Shown here in pieces: positions 31,269-40,964 of a DNA stretch of 64,000 nt. This stretch comes from Azospirillum thermophilum. Lineage in GTDB: Bacteria > Pseudomonadota > Alphaproteobacteria > Azospirillales > Azospirillaceae. The DNA lies in NCBI RefSeq assembly GCF_003130795.1, contig NZ_CP029353.1, forward strand, positions 310,001 to 374,000, written 5' to 3'. Under the pieces are notes generated by a model. The model worked only from the letters and a program-made list of their open reading frames with translations. It had not been told where the DNA came from and ran no database searches. A program made the position numbers and the translations under genes. Within the stretch, counting starts at the first letter, position 1, and each line of letters opens with the position of its first letter.

Positions 31269-33821
31269 TCACCGGGCGGGTTCGGCGGGGGACAGCGCCT
31301 CGTCCAGCGCCGTCATCGCCCGGTGCAGGGCGGCCTGGATCTCGAGCGTCAGCGCGGGAGCATCCGGCCGGTCCTGCTCGCAGGCATGCTGCAGCGAGCG
31401 GCTGATGCGCGAAAGTTCCACCAGTCCCAGATTGCCGGCCAGCGAGACCATGGCGTGGGCATCGAAGCCGGCGCTCTGCCGGTCCCCGGCCGAGCGGATG
31501 CGTTCGACGCGGCTGGTCAGCTCGGACAGCGTGCTGGCGACGAAGCGGGGCAGCGCTTCGTCGCCCAGCGTCTCGGCCAGCGCGTCGAGCACCGACCGGT
31601 TCAGGACCGGCTCGGCCGGCGCCGGGGCGGGCTGCGGAATGGCCTCGGCCGCCGCCTCGCCGCCGGCGTCCCGGCTGCCCAGCCAGCGGTCGACCGCGGC
31701 CAGCAGGGCCTCGCGCTCGATCGGCTTGGTCACATGGTCGTTCATGCCGGCGTCGATGCAGAGCTGGAGCTGTTCGGCCAGGGCATTGGCGGTCAGGGCG
31801 ATGATCGGGATGCGGCTCCTGGCGTCGGCCAGCGAACGGATCGTCGTGGTGGCCTGCAGCCCGTCCATCCGCGGCATCTGCATGTCCATCAGCACGAGGT
31901 CGAAGGCGCCCTTCTCCACCGCTTCCACGGCGGCCAGCCCGTCCTCCACCACCTCCACCGTGTGGCCGGCCTTGCAGAGGATGGAGGAGGTGACGATCTG
32001 GTTCATCGGCACGTCCTCGGCCAGCAGGATCCGGCCGGTGCGCCGCGGTAGCGGTCCCGCCGGGCTGGCGGCGCTCCGCACCTCGTCGGCCAGCGGCAGC
32101 GGCAGCTCGAACCAGAAGGTGCTGCCGATGCCCACGCTGCTCTCGAAGCCGATCCGGCCGCCCATCAGCTCCGACAGCTGCTTGGAGATGATCAGGCCCA
32201 GGCCCGTGCCGCCGAAGCGCCGCGTGGTGGACCGGTCGCCCTGGCTGAAGCGCTGGAACAGGCTGGCGCGGTCGGCGACCGGGATGCCGGGGCCGGTGTC
32301 GCTGACCGAGAAGCGGACGCGCGTCACGCCCTGGCCGCCACCCGTCCCGTCCTCCGGTCCCGGATCGAGCATCCCGACCGAGACGAGGACCGAGCCGCGC
32401 CCGGTGAACTTGATGGCGTTGCCGACGAGGTTCAGCAGGATCTGGCGGATGCGCGCCTCGTCGCCGCGGACGTAGCGCGGCACCGCCTTGCCGATGGCGA
32501 GCTGCAGCAGGAGCCCCTTCTGCGAGGCGGCGTTGCTCATCAGGTCGCGGCAGTCGCGCATCAGCCGGTGCAGGTCGAACGAGCGCTCGTCGAGGTCCAG
32601 CCGCCCCGCCTCGATCTTCGAATAGTCCAGGATGTCGCCGATGATCGCCAGCAGCCCGCGCCCGGCCTCGCGCTGCAGGGCGACATACTGGCGCTGCTCG
32701 GCCGTCAGTTCGGTGCCGAGCAGCAGGTCGGCGAAGCCGATCACGCCGTTCAGCGGGGTGCGGATCTCGTGGCTCATCGCCGCGAGGAACTCCGACTTCA
32801 CCCGGTTGGCCGCCTCGGCGTCGGACCGGGCGTCCTGCAGCTCGTCCTCGTAGCGCTTGCGCTCGGTGACGTCGCGGGCGGCCCCGACGATGGTGAAGGT
32901 GCCGTCGGTGTCCAGCGCCGGCCGCATGCTGGCCTCGACCCAGGCGAAATGGCCGTCGGCATGGCGGATGCGCGCGGTGATGGTGATGGGGGCGGAGGCC
33001 GCCTCCATGCCGGTGAAGGCCAGCGCCGCCGTCTCCAGGTCGTCGGGATGGATCAGCGCCGTCAGCGGCCGGCCGGTCACCGCCTCCGGCGCATAGCCCA
33101 GGATCTCGCGGACGGACGGGGAGACGTAGGCGACCGTGCCATCCGCCCGCATCACCACGATGATGTCCGTGACGTTGTCGGCGAGCAGCCGGTAGCGTGC
33201 CTCGCTCTCCGCCAGCCGCCGTTCGGAATCGCGGTGGCGCTGCTCGCGCAGCAGCAGGCCGCCCAGCACCAGCGTGCCGAAGGGAATGCCGGTGAGGAAG
33301 GCCAGGGCGGTCCGGCGGAACACGCCTTCCGCGACGTCCGCCGGCAGCAGCACGACGGTGCTGAGCGAGCACAGCGCCATGAGAAGGCCGAGAACCGGCA
33401 GGTCCCACCAGCTCACCGGCCGGCCGCGGCGCCGGATCCAGGCGGTGAAGGCGATGCCCGCCGCCGCCGCGATGACCACGGAGGTGGCACCCGCCACCAT
33501 GCCGGCCCCGCCGACCCAGATCCGATAGAGCATCGCGATGGCGGCGGCGAGCACGGCCGACAGCGGGCCGCCGAACAGCGCCGCCAACCCGACCAGCGCC
33601 GTGCGGCCGTCGAAGAACAGGTCGCCCCGGCCGAAATGGATGGGGTGGGTCATCGAATAGACCGCCGTCAGCCCCATCAGCACGCCCATGGCGAGCTGCG
33701 GCATCGCCATCCCCAGGTGGCCCGGCCGCCGGACGATGTAGGTGTAGGCCAGCACGACGAAGGCGCTCGCCGCGATGTTCTCGGCAAGGCTGTATGCGAT
33801 CGAAGGTGTATCGCCCAGCAT
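31269..33821 (-). CDS. Hybrid sensor histidine kinase (LytS-type 5TM, PAS, HK, REC, Hpt)
   Basis: This 850-residue membrane-bound hybrid kinase has, in order, six or so spans of the 5TM-LYT type (about 1-195, including RTALVGLAALFGGPLSAVLA), a PAS domain (about 205-330, ITARIRHADGHFAWVEASMR), HisKA with the phospho-acceptor in FLAAMSHEIRTPLNGVIGFA (about 355), HATPase_c (NLVGNAIKF, DTGPGIP, GGTGLGLIIS), a receiver domain (ILLAEDVPMNQ, VLMDMQMPRMDG, about 610-725) and a C-terminal Hpt domain with His in DAHAMVSLAGNLG. It is a complete phosphorelay in one chain. No response regulator is adjacent, and the input is unknown. Confidence 0.93.
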   Translation of the reverse strand: MLGDTPSIAYSLAENIAASAFVVLAYTYIVRRPGHLGMAMPQLAMGVLMGLTAVYSMTHPIHFGRGDLFFDGRTALVGLAALFGGPLSAVLAAAIAMLYRIWVGGAGMVAGATSVVIAAAAGIAFTAWIRRRGRPVSWWDLPVLGLLMALCSLSTVVLLPADVAEGVFRRTALAFLTGIPFGTLVLGGLLLREQRHRDSERRLAESEARYRLLADNVTDIIVVMRADGTVAYVSPSVREILGYAPEAVTGRPLTALIHPDDLETAALAFTGMEAASAPITITARIRHADGHFAWVEASMRPALDTDGTFTIVGAARDVTERKRYEDELQDARSDAEAANRVKSEFLAAMSHEIRTPLNGVIGFADLLLGTELTAEQRQYVALQREAGRGLLAIIGDILDYSKIEAGRLDLDERSFDLHRLMRDCRDLMSNAASQKGLLLQLAIGKAVPRYVRGDEARIRQILLNLVGNAIKFTGRGSVLVSVGMLDPGPEDGTGGGQGVTRVRFSVSDTGPGIPVADRASLFQRFSQGDRSTTRRFGGTGLGLIISKQLSELMGGRIGFESSVGIGSTFWFELPLPLADEVRSAASPAGPLPRRTGRILLAEDVPMNQIVTSSILCKAGHTVEVVEDGLAAVEAVEKGAFDLVLMDMQMPRMDGLQATTTIRSLADARSRIPIIALTANALAEQLQLCIDAGMNDHVTKPIEREALLAAVDRWLGSRDAGGEAAAEAIPQPAPAPAEPVLNRSVLDALAETLGDEALPRFVASTLSELTSRVERIRSAGDRQSAGFDAHAMVSLAGNLGLVELSRISRSLQHACEQDRPDAPALTLEIQAALHRAMTALDEALSPAEPAR

Positions 33822-34014
33822 CGTGTGGCTGCCCGTCCGCCCTTTCAGTCCGCCTGTTCCTGCCGGACGGCGCGCGGCGCGTCAAGGTTGCGCCGCACGC
33901 GGCCGACAGGAACCGGCAGTATATAACACGGCGAAACGCCCAAGAATGGTTAACGCACGGTCACTCTCAACAACTTTGTCCTGTGCCGGACTTCGGTTCC
34001 ACGCCTCGCTCCGC

Positions 34015-34044
34015 GCCTACGCCTACGCCTACGCCTACGCCTCC
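34015..34044. repeat. GCCTAC hexamer tandem repeat
   Basis: Four perfect copies of GCCTAC plus one degenerate copy span the stop codon of the isomerase gene. Read on the minus strand they give GCG TAG repeated, so the isomerase ends in several consecutive in-frame stops. Its role is unknown; slippage here would lengthen or shorten the array without changing the protein. Confidence 0.85.
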
Positions 34045-34676
34045 GCGTCGGGCTGGCGGGCAGGGGCCGCCTCGGCGAAGGCGGGCAGGGCCTGGCAGGC
34101 CGCCTCGATGCGCGTCAGCGTGGGGTAGGCCTCCAGCGGGCAGTCCAGCCGCCGGGCGTTGGCCATCTGCGGCACCAGGAAGACGTCGGCCAGCCCCGGC
34201 TCGTCGCCGTGGCAGAACCGCCCGGTGCGCGCGTCGCCGGCAAGCTGCGCCTCCAGCGCGGTCAGCCCGACCGCGATCCAGTGGCGGTACCAGCCGTCGA
34301 CCTCCTCCTGGCTGTGGCCCAGGGCGGATTTCAGATGCTGCAGGACGCGCAGGTTGTTCAGCGGGTGGATGTCGCAGGCGACCGCCAGGGCGAGGGCCCG
34401 TACCCGCGCGCGGTCCAGCGGGTCGGCCGGCAGAAGCGGCGGGGCGGGGTGCGTCTCGTCGAGATACTCGATGATCGCCATCGACTGGGTCAGCAGCCGG
34501 CCGCCGACCTCCAGGGCGGGGACCAGATGCTCCGGGTTCAGGTCGGCGTAGGGCGCGGCCTTCTGCTCGCCCCTGCGCAGGTGGATGAAGGCCTGCTCCG
34601 GCTTCAGTCCCTTCAGGTTCAGCGCGACGCGCACCCGATAGGCGGCGGAGGAGCGGAAATAGCCGTAGAGCTTCAA
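34035..34676 (-). CDS. maiA: Maleylacetoacetate isomerase (zeta-class GST)
   Basis: This glutathione-dependent enzyme isomerises maleylacetoacetate to fumarylacetoacetate in homogentisate breakdown. The 213-residue product has the zeta-class N-terminal motif YGYFRSSAAYRVRVALNLKG (catalytic SSxxxR), NPEHLVPALEVGGRLLTQSM and IIEYLDETHP, with a helical C-terminal domain ending at about residue 213. The start is TTG 34676 with GGGAG nine bases upstream; the open frame beyond has no family similarity. It is the last gene of the liv-MBL operon, which links this step to aromatic uptake. Confidence 0.88.
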   Translation of the reverse strand: MKLYGYFRSSAAYRVRVALNLKGLKPEQAFIHLRRGEQKAAPYADLNPEHLVPALEVGGRLLTQSMAIIEYLDETHPAPPLLPADPLDRARVRALALAVACDIHPLNNLRVLQHLKSALGHSQEEVDGWYRHWIAVGLTALEAQLAGDARTGRFCHGDEPGLADVFLVPQMANARRLDCPLEAYPTLTRIEAACQALPAFAEAAPARQPDAEA

Positions 34677-34752
34677 GGGTCGCAACTCCCGAAATGGCGA
34701 ACGCCCCCGCCGGGACGGCAGGGGCGGCGCGGGACCAGGAAAGGGGGGCGGG

Positions 34753-35703
34753 TCAGCCCTGCAGGGCCTCCCACATCTCGCGATCGCGCTCGGCGGTCCA
34801 GATGCGCGGGTCGCGGATGCCGCCCGCCTCGTCATAGGCGCGCGAGACGTCGAAGGGCAGGCAGTGCTCGAAGATCACCCACTGGCCGAAGCGCGGCTGC
34901 AGGACCTCGCGGGTGCGGGCGAAGGCGTTGCGCAGGTCCGCCCCCTGCTCGCGCGCCTGCTTGACCGAGCCGTACATGCTGGTGAGGAAGTCGCGCGTGC
35001 CGCGGATCGCCTCCCGGCACAGCTCCGGCGTGGTCAGCGCGTCGCCGCGGCCGGGCACCAGCGCGCGCGGCTGCAGCTCCGCCAGCCGGTCGAGCGTGTG
35101 GGGCCAGTCCTCCAGATAGGCGTCGCCGGTGTAGGGGGTGGCGCCATACTCCACGAGGTCGCCGGAGAACAGCACCTTGTCGTCCGGCAGCCAGACCACC
35201 GTGTCGCCCTTGGTGTGGCCGCGGCCGAGCTGCATGATCTCCACCCGCTTGCCGCCCATGAACAGCGTCATGCGGTTGTCGAACACGATGGTCGGCCAGG
35301 TCAGGCCGGGGATGGTCTCCGCCGCCTGGAACAGGCGCGGGAAGCGGCCGAGCTCCGACTCGTAGTCCTGCTGGCCGCGCTCGACGATCAGGTCGTAGGT
35401 GTCGCGGCTGGCGATGATGTGGTCGGCCCCATAGCCCGAGGCGCCCAGCACCCGCACGGCGTGGTAGTGCGTCAGCAGCACGTACTTCACCGGCTTGTCG
35501 GTGACGGTGCGGACCTTGGCGATCACATCCTCGGCCATCCGCGGGGTCGCCTGGGCGTCGATCACCATGACGCCGTCGTCCCCGACGATGACGCCGGTGT
35601 TGGGATCGCCCTCGGCGGTGTAGGCGTAGGCGCCGGGGGCCAGCTCCGTGAAGCTCACGGTCTTGGCGTTGAGGTCGCCGGTGGAGGCGAAGGCTTTGGA
35701 CAT
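34753..35703 (-). CDS. MBL-fold metallohydrolase with altered metal motif
   Basis: This 316-residue metallo-beta-lactamase-fold protein shows GVIVGDDGVMVIDAQATPRM, the strand KYVLLTHYHAVRVLGASGYG, QLGRGHTKGDTVVWLPDDKV and VLFSGDLVEYG. The usual HxHxDH is HYHAVR, so the Asp and third His of the motif are missing, while the later His and Asp remain; a one-metal site is likely. It lies 26 bases after livF and before maiA in one operon, so a role in the aromatic pathway (ester, lactone or thioester hydrolysis) is probable, but the substrate is unknown. Confidence 0.85.
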   Translation of the reverse strand: MSKAFASTGDLNAKTVSFTELAPGAYAYTAEGDPNTGVIVGDDGVMVIDAQATPRMAEDVIAKVRTVTDKPVKYVLLTHYHAVRVLGASGYGADHIIASRDTYDLIVERGQQDYESELGRFPRLFQAAETIPGLTWPTIVFDNRMTLFMGGKRVEIMQLGRGHTKGDTVVWLPDDKVLFSGDLVEYGATPYTGDAYLEDWPHTLDRLAELQPRALVPGRGDALTTPELCREAIRGTRDFLTSMYGSVKQAREQGADLRNAFARTREVLQPRFGQWVIFEHCLPFDVSRAYDEAGGIRDPRIWTAERDREMWEALQG

Positions 35704-35729
35704 GGTCTCTCGTCCTCTCGGTTCTTCTT

Positions 35730-36431
<702 letters not shown>

Positions 36432-36445
36432 GCTCCGCAACCCCC

Positions 36446-37294
36446 TTACGGTGCCGCGCCGAGATAGGCGGCGATGACGTCGGGGTTCGCCGCGACCTCC
36501 GCCGGGGTGCCCTCGGCCAGCTTGCGTCCGTGGTTCAGGGCGGTGATCCGGTCGGAAATGCCCATGACCATCTTCATGTCGTGCTCGACCAGGATGACGG
36601 TGATGCCGGTGGCGGCGACCGTCTTGATCACCTCGTCGATCTCGCGGCTCTCGGTGGCGTTCAGGCCGGCCGCCGGCTCGTCCAGCAGCAGCATCTTCGG
36701 CTCCGCCGCCAGCGCGCGGGCGATCTCCAGCCGCTTCAGCGCGCCATAGGGCATGGCGGCGGCGTCGGCCGCGACGTATTTGCCGAGCCCCACCTGCTCC
36801 ATCAGCGCGGCGGCCCGCTCGCGCGCCTCGGCGTCCTTGCGGACCAGCGAGGGGAAGCGGAACAGCGCCGGCAGCAGCCGGGTGTTCAGGTGCAGGTGCC
36901 GCCCCACCATGACGTTCTCCAGCGCCGTCATGTTGAAGAAGATCTGCAGGTTCTGGAAGGTGCGCGACATGCCGCGCGCCGCGAGCCGGTAGGGCGCCTG
37001 GCCCGACACCTCGGCCCCGTCGAACAGCACCCGCCCGCCCGACGGCTTGTAGACGCCGGTGATCAGGTTGAAGAGCGTCGTCTTGCCGGCGCCGTTCGGC
37101 CCGATGATGGAGTGGATGTCGCCGGCCGCCACGGTGAAGCTGAGGTCGCCGATGGCGAGCAGCCCGCCGAACTCCCGGCTGAGATTCTCGACCCGCAGCA
37201 GGGGCGGGCCGCTGCGCCGGGCGGCGGGCGCCGCCTCCAGCGGGATGTCCTGGTTCGCGATCATGTTCATGCCCGCCTCCGCCGTGCCGCTCAT
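36446..37294 (-). CDS. livG: Branched-chain/aromatic acid ABC transporter ATP-binding protein LivG-like
   Basis: This 282-residue LivG-type ATPase has Walker A GPNGAGKTTLFNLI at about residues 67-80, the LivG stretch GMSRTFQNLQIFFNMTALEN, a divergent signature MPYGALKRLEIARAL and Walker B MLLLDEPAAGLNATE. The C-terminal NPDVIAAYLG is typical of the family. Its start overlaps the livM stop by four bases. Confidence 0.92.
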   Translation of the reverse strand: MSGTAEAGMNMIANQDIPLEAAPAARRSGPPLLRVENLSREFGGLLAIGDLSFTVAAGDIHSIIGPNGAGKTTLFNLITGVYKPSGGRVLFDGAEVSGQAPYRLAARGMSRTFQNLQIFFNMTALENVMVGRHLHLNTRLLPALFRFPSLVRKDAEARERAAALMEQVGLGKYVAADAAAMPYGALKRLEIARALAAEPKMLLLDEPAAGLNATESREIDEVIKTVAATGITVILVEHDMKMVMGISDRITALNHGRKLAEGTPAEVAANPDVIAAYLGAAP

Positions 37295-38238
37295 GCCTGT
37301 CTCCGCTGCGCGAAGAGTGCGGCCAGCGTCGGCAGCAGGCCCTTCGGCATGAACACCATGGTCGCCATCAGGATCGCGCCCAGCACGATCTGCGAGTAGT
37401 CCTGGAAGACGGTCAGCGCCTGCGGCAGGACGGTCAGCACCACGGCGCCGACCACCGCCCCGAAGGTCGAGGCCATGCCGCCGAACACCACCATGGTCAC
37501 CAGCTCGATCGACTTGAAGAAGTCCGCCTTGGCCGGGGTGATCAGGCCGGTGTAGTGGGCGAACAGGCTGCCGGCCACGCTGGCGAAGACCGCCGACAGG
37601 ACGAAGACCATCACCTTGAAGCGCGCGGTGTCGACGCCGACCACCTCGGCCGCCACCTCCGACCCGTGGACGGCGCGCAGCGCGCGGCCGACCGGGCTGT
37701 CGATCAGGTTCAGCGACAGCCAGACCACCGCCACCAGCAGCACCCCGACCACCCAGTACCAGACCTTCTCGCCGTAGAGCTCGACGCCGAACAGCCTGAA
37801 GCTGTCCACCATCATGCCGTCGGGGCCGCCGGTCAGGCCGGTCTCGGTGCGCAGCACGATCGACACGATGATGCCGATGCCGAGAGTCGCCATGGCGAGA
37901 TAATGGCCCTTCAGCCGCAGGATCGGCTTGGCCACCGCGAAGCCCAGCAGGCCGGAGGCGGCGGCCCCGGCGAGCAGGGCGGCGAGCGGCGGCCAGCCGT
38001 AGCTGGTCACCAGGATGCCCGAGGCATAGGCGCCGATCCCGAAGAAGCCGGCATGGCCCAGGCTGATCTGCCCGGCATAGCCGATCAGCAGGTTCAGCCC
38101 GACGCAGACGATGGCGTTGAAGCCGGCGAGGATCGCGACGTCCAGGTAGAAGTTGTTGGTCAGCACCAGCGGCAGCGCCGCGACGATCAGGGCGAGGGCG
38201 AGAAGCCCGGTCAGCCGTCCGTTGAGCAGAGTGTTCAT
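37291..38238 (-). CDS. livM: Branched-chain/aromatic acid ABC transporter permease LivM-like
   Basis: This 315-residue inner-membrane permease has about ten spans. Diagnostic stretches are VGLNLLIGYAGQISLGHAGF (about 50-69), GHYLAMATLGIGIIVSIVLR and SPVGRALRAVHGSEVAAEVV near the EAA-type loop that contacts the ATPase. It forms the import channel with LivH. Confidence 0.92.
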   Translation of the reverse strand: MNTLLNGRLTGLLALALIVAALPLVLTNNFYLDVAILAGFNAIVCVGLNLLIGYAGQISLGHAGFFGIGAYASGILVTSYGWPPLAALLAGAAASGLLGFAVAKPILRLKGHYLAMATLGIGIIVSIVLRTETGLTGGPDGMMVDSFRLFGVELYGEKVWYWVVGVLLVAVVWLSLNLIDSPVGRALRAVHGSEVAAEVVGVDTARFKVMVFVLSAVFASVAGSLFAHYTGLITPAKADFFKSIELVTMVVFGGMASTFGAVVGAVVLTVLPQALTVFQDYSQIVLGAILMATMVFMPKGLLPTLAALFAQRRQA

Positions 38239-38242
38239 GGCG

Positions 38243-39118
38243 TCAGACCCGTTCCGTGCCGCGCTTGCCGAACAGGCCGCTCGGCATGAAGAGGAGGACG
38301 GCGAGGATGATCACGAAGGCGACCGCGTCCTTGTAGGCCGACGAGATGTAGCCGGCGCCCAGCGCCTCGGCGACGCCGACGATGATGCCGCCGACCACCG
38401 CCCCCGGCCCGTGGCCGAGCCCGCCGAGCACCGCGGCGGTGAAGCCCTTCAGCCCCAGCATGATGCCCATCTCGCTGTAGGAGAAGGTGATCGGCGCCAC
38501 CACCGCGCCGCCGACCGCACCCAGCGCCGCCGACAGCGCGAAGGAGGCCAGCACCACCTTCTTGACGTCGATGCCGACGAGCTGGGCGGCGAGGCGGTTG
38601 TGCGAGGTGGCGAGCATGCCCTTGCCGGCCAGCGTCTTGTTGAAGAACAGGCCGATGGCGACGATCAGGACGGCGGCGCAGCCCAGCACCCACAGCGACT
38701 GCGGCTGCATCGAGGCGCCGAGGATGTGGATCGGCGTCTCGCCGGAGAAGGCCTCCAGCCGCTTGAAGTCCTTGCCCCACACCAGCTCGGCGATGCCGCG
38801 CAGGAAGATCGAGGCGCCGATGGTGATGATGATCAGCGTGACGGTGGAGGCGTCGCGCGCCTGCTCCACCGCGAACTTGGCGACCAGCACGCCCACGACC
38901 ATGGCGCCGCCGCAGCCGATCAGGATGGCGAGCGGCAGCGGGACGCCCGTCGCGGTCAGGGTGGCGGCCGCCATGCCGCCGATCATGATGAACTCGCCCT
39001 GGGCGAAGTTGATGACGTGGCTGGCGTTGTAGATGATCGAGAATCCCAGGCCGGCCAGCGCGTAGATCGCGCCGATGGTCAGCCCGGACAGCAGATATTG
39101 CAGCAGATCGGCGAACAT
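38243..39118 (-). CDS. livH: Branched-chain/aromatic acid ABC transporter permease LivH-like
   Basis: This 291-residue permease begins MFADLLQYLLSGLTIGAIYA and carries the LivH signature GFSIIYNASHVINFAQGEFI. The cytoplasmic loop GKGMLATSHNRLAAQLVGID would contact the ATPases. ATG 39118 is the start; the frame upstream to 39187 is unlikely coding. It is separated from livK by a 186-base hairpin-rich gap and from livM by four bases. Confidence 0.92.
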   Translation of the reverse strand: MFADLLQYLLSGLTIGAIYALAGLGFSIIYNASHVINFAQGEFIMIGGMAAATLTATGVPLPLAILIGCGGAMVVGVLVAKFAVEQARDASTVTLIIITIGASIFLRGIAELVWGKDFKRLEAFSGETPIHILGASMQPQSLWVLGCAAVLIVAIGLFFNKTLAGKGMLATSHNRLAAQLVGIDVKKVVLASFALSAALGAVGGAVVAPITFSYSEMGIMLGLKGFTAAVLGGLGHGPGAVVGGIIVGVAEALGAGYISSAYKDAVAFVIILAVLLFMPSGLFGKRGTERV

Positions 39119-39230
39119 GGTGGCTTTCCGGTGTCCGTCTCCCGGCCGGGGAGAGGGGCCGGGGAGAGGGAAGGGGGCCATGCGCAACGTCGGATCCCAT
39201 GCAGCATCGGATCCTGCGCGGCATCGGACG

Positions 39231-39283
39231 GGGGAAGGGGCGGAGGGACCGGACCGTCCGGCCGCCCGCGCGCTCCCTTCCCC
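39231..39283 (-). promoter_or_regulatory. Hairpin between livK and livH
   Basis: GGGGAAGGG and CCCTTCCCC pair at the ends of a nested hairpin containing CCGGAC-C-GTCCGG. In ABC operons such a structure after the binding-protein gene often raises its mRNA level over the permease genes by partial termination and 3'-end protection. Confidence 0.5.
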
Positions 39284-39304
39284 GATGCCCTCAGGCGGGG
39301 CGGG

Positions 39305-40471
39305 TCACTTCACCAGCGACCAGTCGCCCTGCTTGACCTCGACCATGTGGAAGGCGTCGAGCGACAGGCCCATGTGGTCCTTGGGCGACATGGTCACGGT
39401 GCCGCCGGTGCCGACATAGCCCTTGGTCTGCTCGATGGCGTCGCGCAGCTTCGCCTTGTCGGTGCCGCCGGCGCGCTTGACCGCGTCGAGCGCGATCATC
39501 AGCCCGTCATAGGCATGGCCGGCGAAGGTGGAGACCTCGCTGCTGAAGGCCTCCTCGTAGACCTTGGTGAACTCGGTCACCACCTTCTTCTGCGGGTCGC
39601 TGTCGGGAAGCTGGGCGGCGACGACCAGGCCGGCCGCCGGCAGGCGGACAGTCTCCGCGGCACCGCCGGCCAGGCGGATGAACTCCTTCGACGCCACGCC
39701 GTGCGACTGGTAGAGCGGCAGGCTGATGCCGAGCTGGCGGTAGTTCTTGGTCACCACCGCCGGCCCCTGGCCGAGGCCGAAGACCAGCACGGCCTGGGCC
39801 GCCGCGTTGTTGCGGATCTTGGTGAGCTGGGCGGTGACGTCGGTGTCCTTGGCGCCGTAGGTCTCGTCGGCGACGACCTCGATCCCGCGCTCCTTGGCGA
39901 CTGCCAGCGTCTGCTCGCGCCCCGACTTGCCGAAGCCGGAATCCTCCGAGATCAGCGCCAGCTTGGTCAGCCCGCGCTTCTTCATGTCCTCCATGACCTT
40001 CTCGGCGGCCATGCGGTCGGTGTGCGGGGTCTTGAACACCCACTTCTTGACCGGCTCCACGATCACCACCGCGCCCGCGAGCGAGATGAAGGGGGTTTCC
40101 GCCCGCTCGACCAGCGGGACGGCGGCCATGGTGGTGGCGGTGGTCGTGCCGCCGACGATCACGTCGACCTTGTCGCTCTCCAGCAGTCGCTTGGTGAAGG
40201 AGGCCGCCTTGTCCGCCGCCCCGCCGTCGTCGTAGACGGTGAGCTGGACCGGCCGGCCGTTCACGCCGCCCGCCTGGTTGACGCGGTCCACATACAGCTC
40301 CAGCACGCGCTTTTCCGGATCGCCGAGGAAGGAGGCCGGTCCGGTCGCCGAGACGATGGCGCCGACCTTGATCGGATCGGCGGCGGACGCCGTGCCGGCC
40401 ATGACGCCGACCACCAGCGCCGCGGTGGCGGCCATCGTTGCGGACAAGCTGCGGAGCAAGCGACTGCGCAT
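39305..40471 (-). CDS. livK: Periplasmic substrate-binding protein LivK-like
   Basis: This 388-residue protein has a signal peptide (LLRSLSATMAATAALVVGVM, cleavage near TASA-ADPIK), followed by a type I periplasmic binding fold of the Peripla_BP_6 family: IKVGAIVSATGPASFLGDPE, GGTTTATTMAAVPLVERAET, FGLGQGPAVVTKNYRQLG and FAGHAYDGLMIALDAVKRAG. The ATG at 40471 has GGGAGGAAA upstream. It heads the livKHMGF-MBL-maiA operon; a MarR-type palindrome lies 63-78 bases upstream. The likely ligand is an aromatic acid, inferred from context. Confidence 0.92.
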   Translation of the reverse strand: MRSRLLRSLSATMAATAALVVGVMAGTASAADPIKVGAIVSATGPASFLGDPEKRVLELYVDRVNQAGGVNGRPVQLTVYDDGGAADKAASFTKRLLESDKVDVIVGGTTTATTMAAVPLVERAETPFISLAGAVVIVEPVKKWVFKTPHTDRMAAEKVMEDMKKRGLTKLALISEDSGFGKSGREQTLAVAKERGIEVVADETYGAKDTDVTAQLTKIRNNAAAQAVLVFGLGQGPAVVTKNYRQLGISLPLYQSHGVASKEFIRLAGGAAETVRLPAAGLVVAAQLPDSDPQKKVVTEFTKVYEEAFSSEVSTFAGHAYDGLMIALDAVKRAGGTDKAKLRDAIEQTKGYVGTGGTVTMSPKDHMGLSLDAFHMVEVKQGDWSLVK

Positions 40472-40964
40472 GGTTTCCTCCCGTTTTGCGGTGCCCCGGC
40501 TTGGTTGCGCCAGGGACGATTTGCGATGCATAATGTTTCAAACGAAATTATTTAGGAAGCAAAATCTGGCCGCCTCTCCGCTGTTTTCCGGAGTCCCCTC
40601 GCTGTTCCCGGAAGGATTGTGTCGCGATCGGGCTGACCAAACGGGAAACCGTACCATGCGTAAGGCTTTGCGCACCAAGCACATGACACATTTTCCTTTG
40701 ATAAGCGGACGTTAGTGTATCACATTAAAGCTTGTCAAACGGATTTTCCGTCGCATCCGCGACTTCGCGGCCGGTCCGGCACCCGTCCGGCGTCCGATCT
40801 CTCCGGGGTGGCGGCGGCCGAGACGCCGAGCCGGCCGAGGGTGCGGACTGTGGTCACGAACCCCGCCGTCCCGTATAACGGCCCATCCGCAACCGCCTTG
40901 TCCCCCGGGTCCGGCCCCGCCCGCCACCGGTCCCGGACCAGTCCCAGGGAAGACCCCGCTCCCC
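40472..40964. other. Divergent livK-paaX control region
   Basis: A gene-free region of 493 bases, distinctly less GC-rich between 40530 and 40750. It contains the MarR-type palindrome at 40534-40549 and TGTATCAC at 40716-40723, whose complement GTGATACA resembles the GCGATACA repeats found upstream of the diiron oxygenase gene. No ORF is supported. Confidence 0.45.
40534..40549. promoter_or_regulatory. MarR-type palindrome upstream of livK
   Basis: TGTTTCA-AA-CGAAATT matches the AGTTTCA-N2-TGAAACT palindrome seen upstream of hmgA/marR at 11 of 14 arm positions, and lies at nearly the same distance from its gene start. It is a proposed operator for the MarR protein encoded at 47610-48188. Confidence 0.55.
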
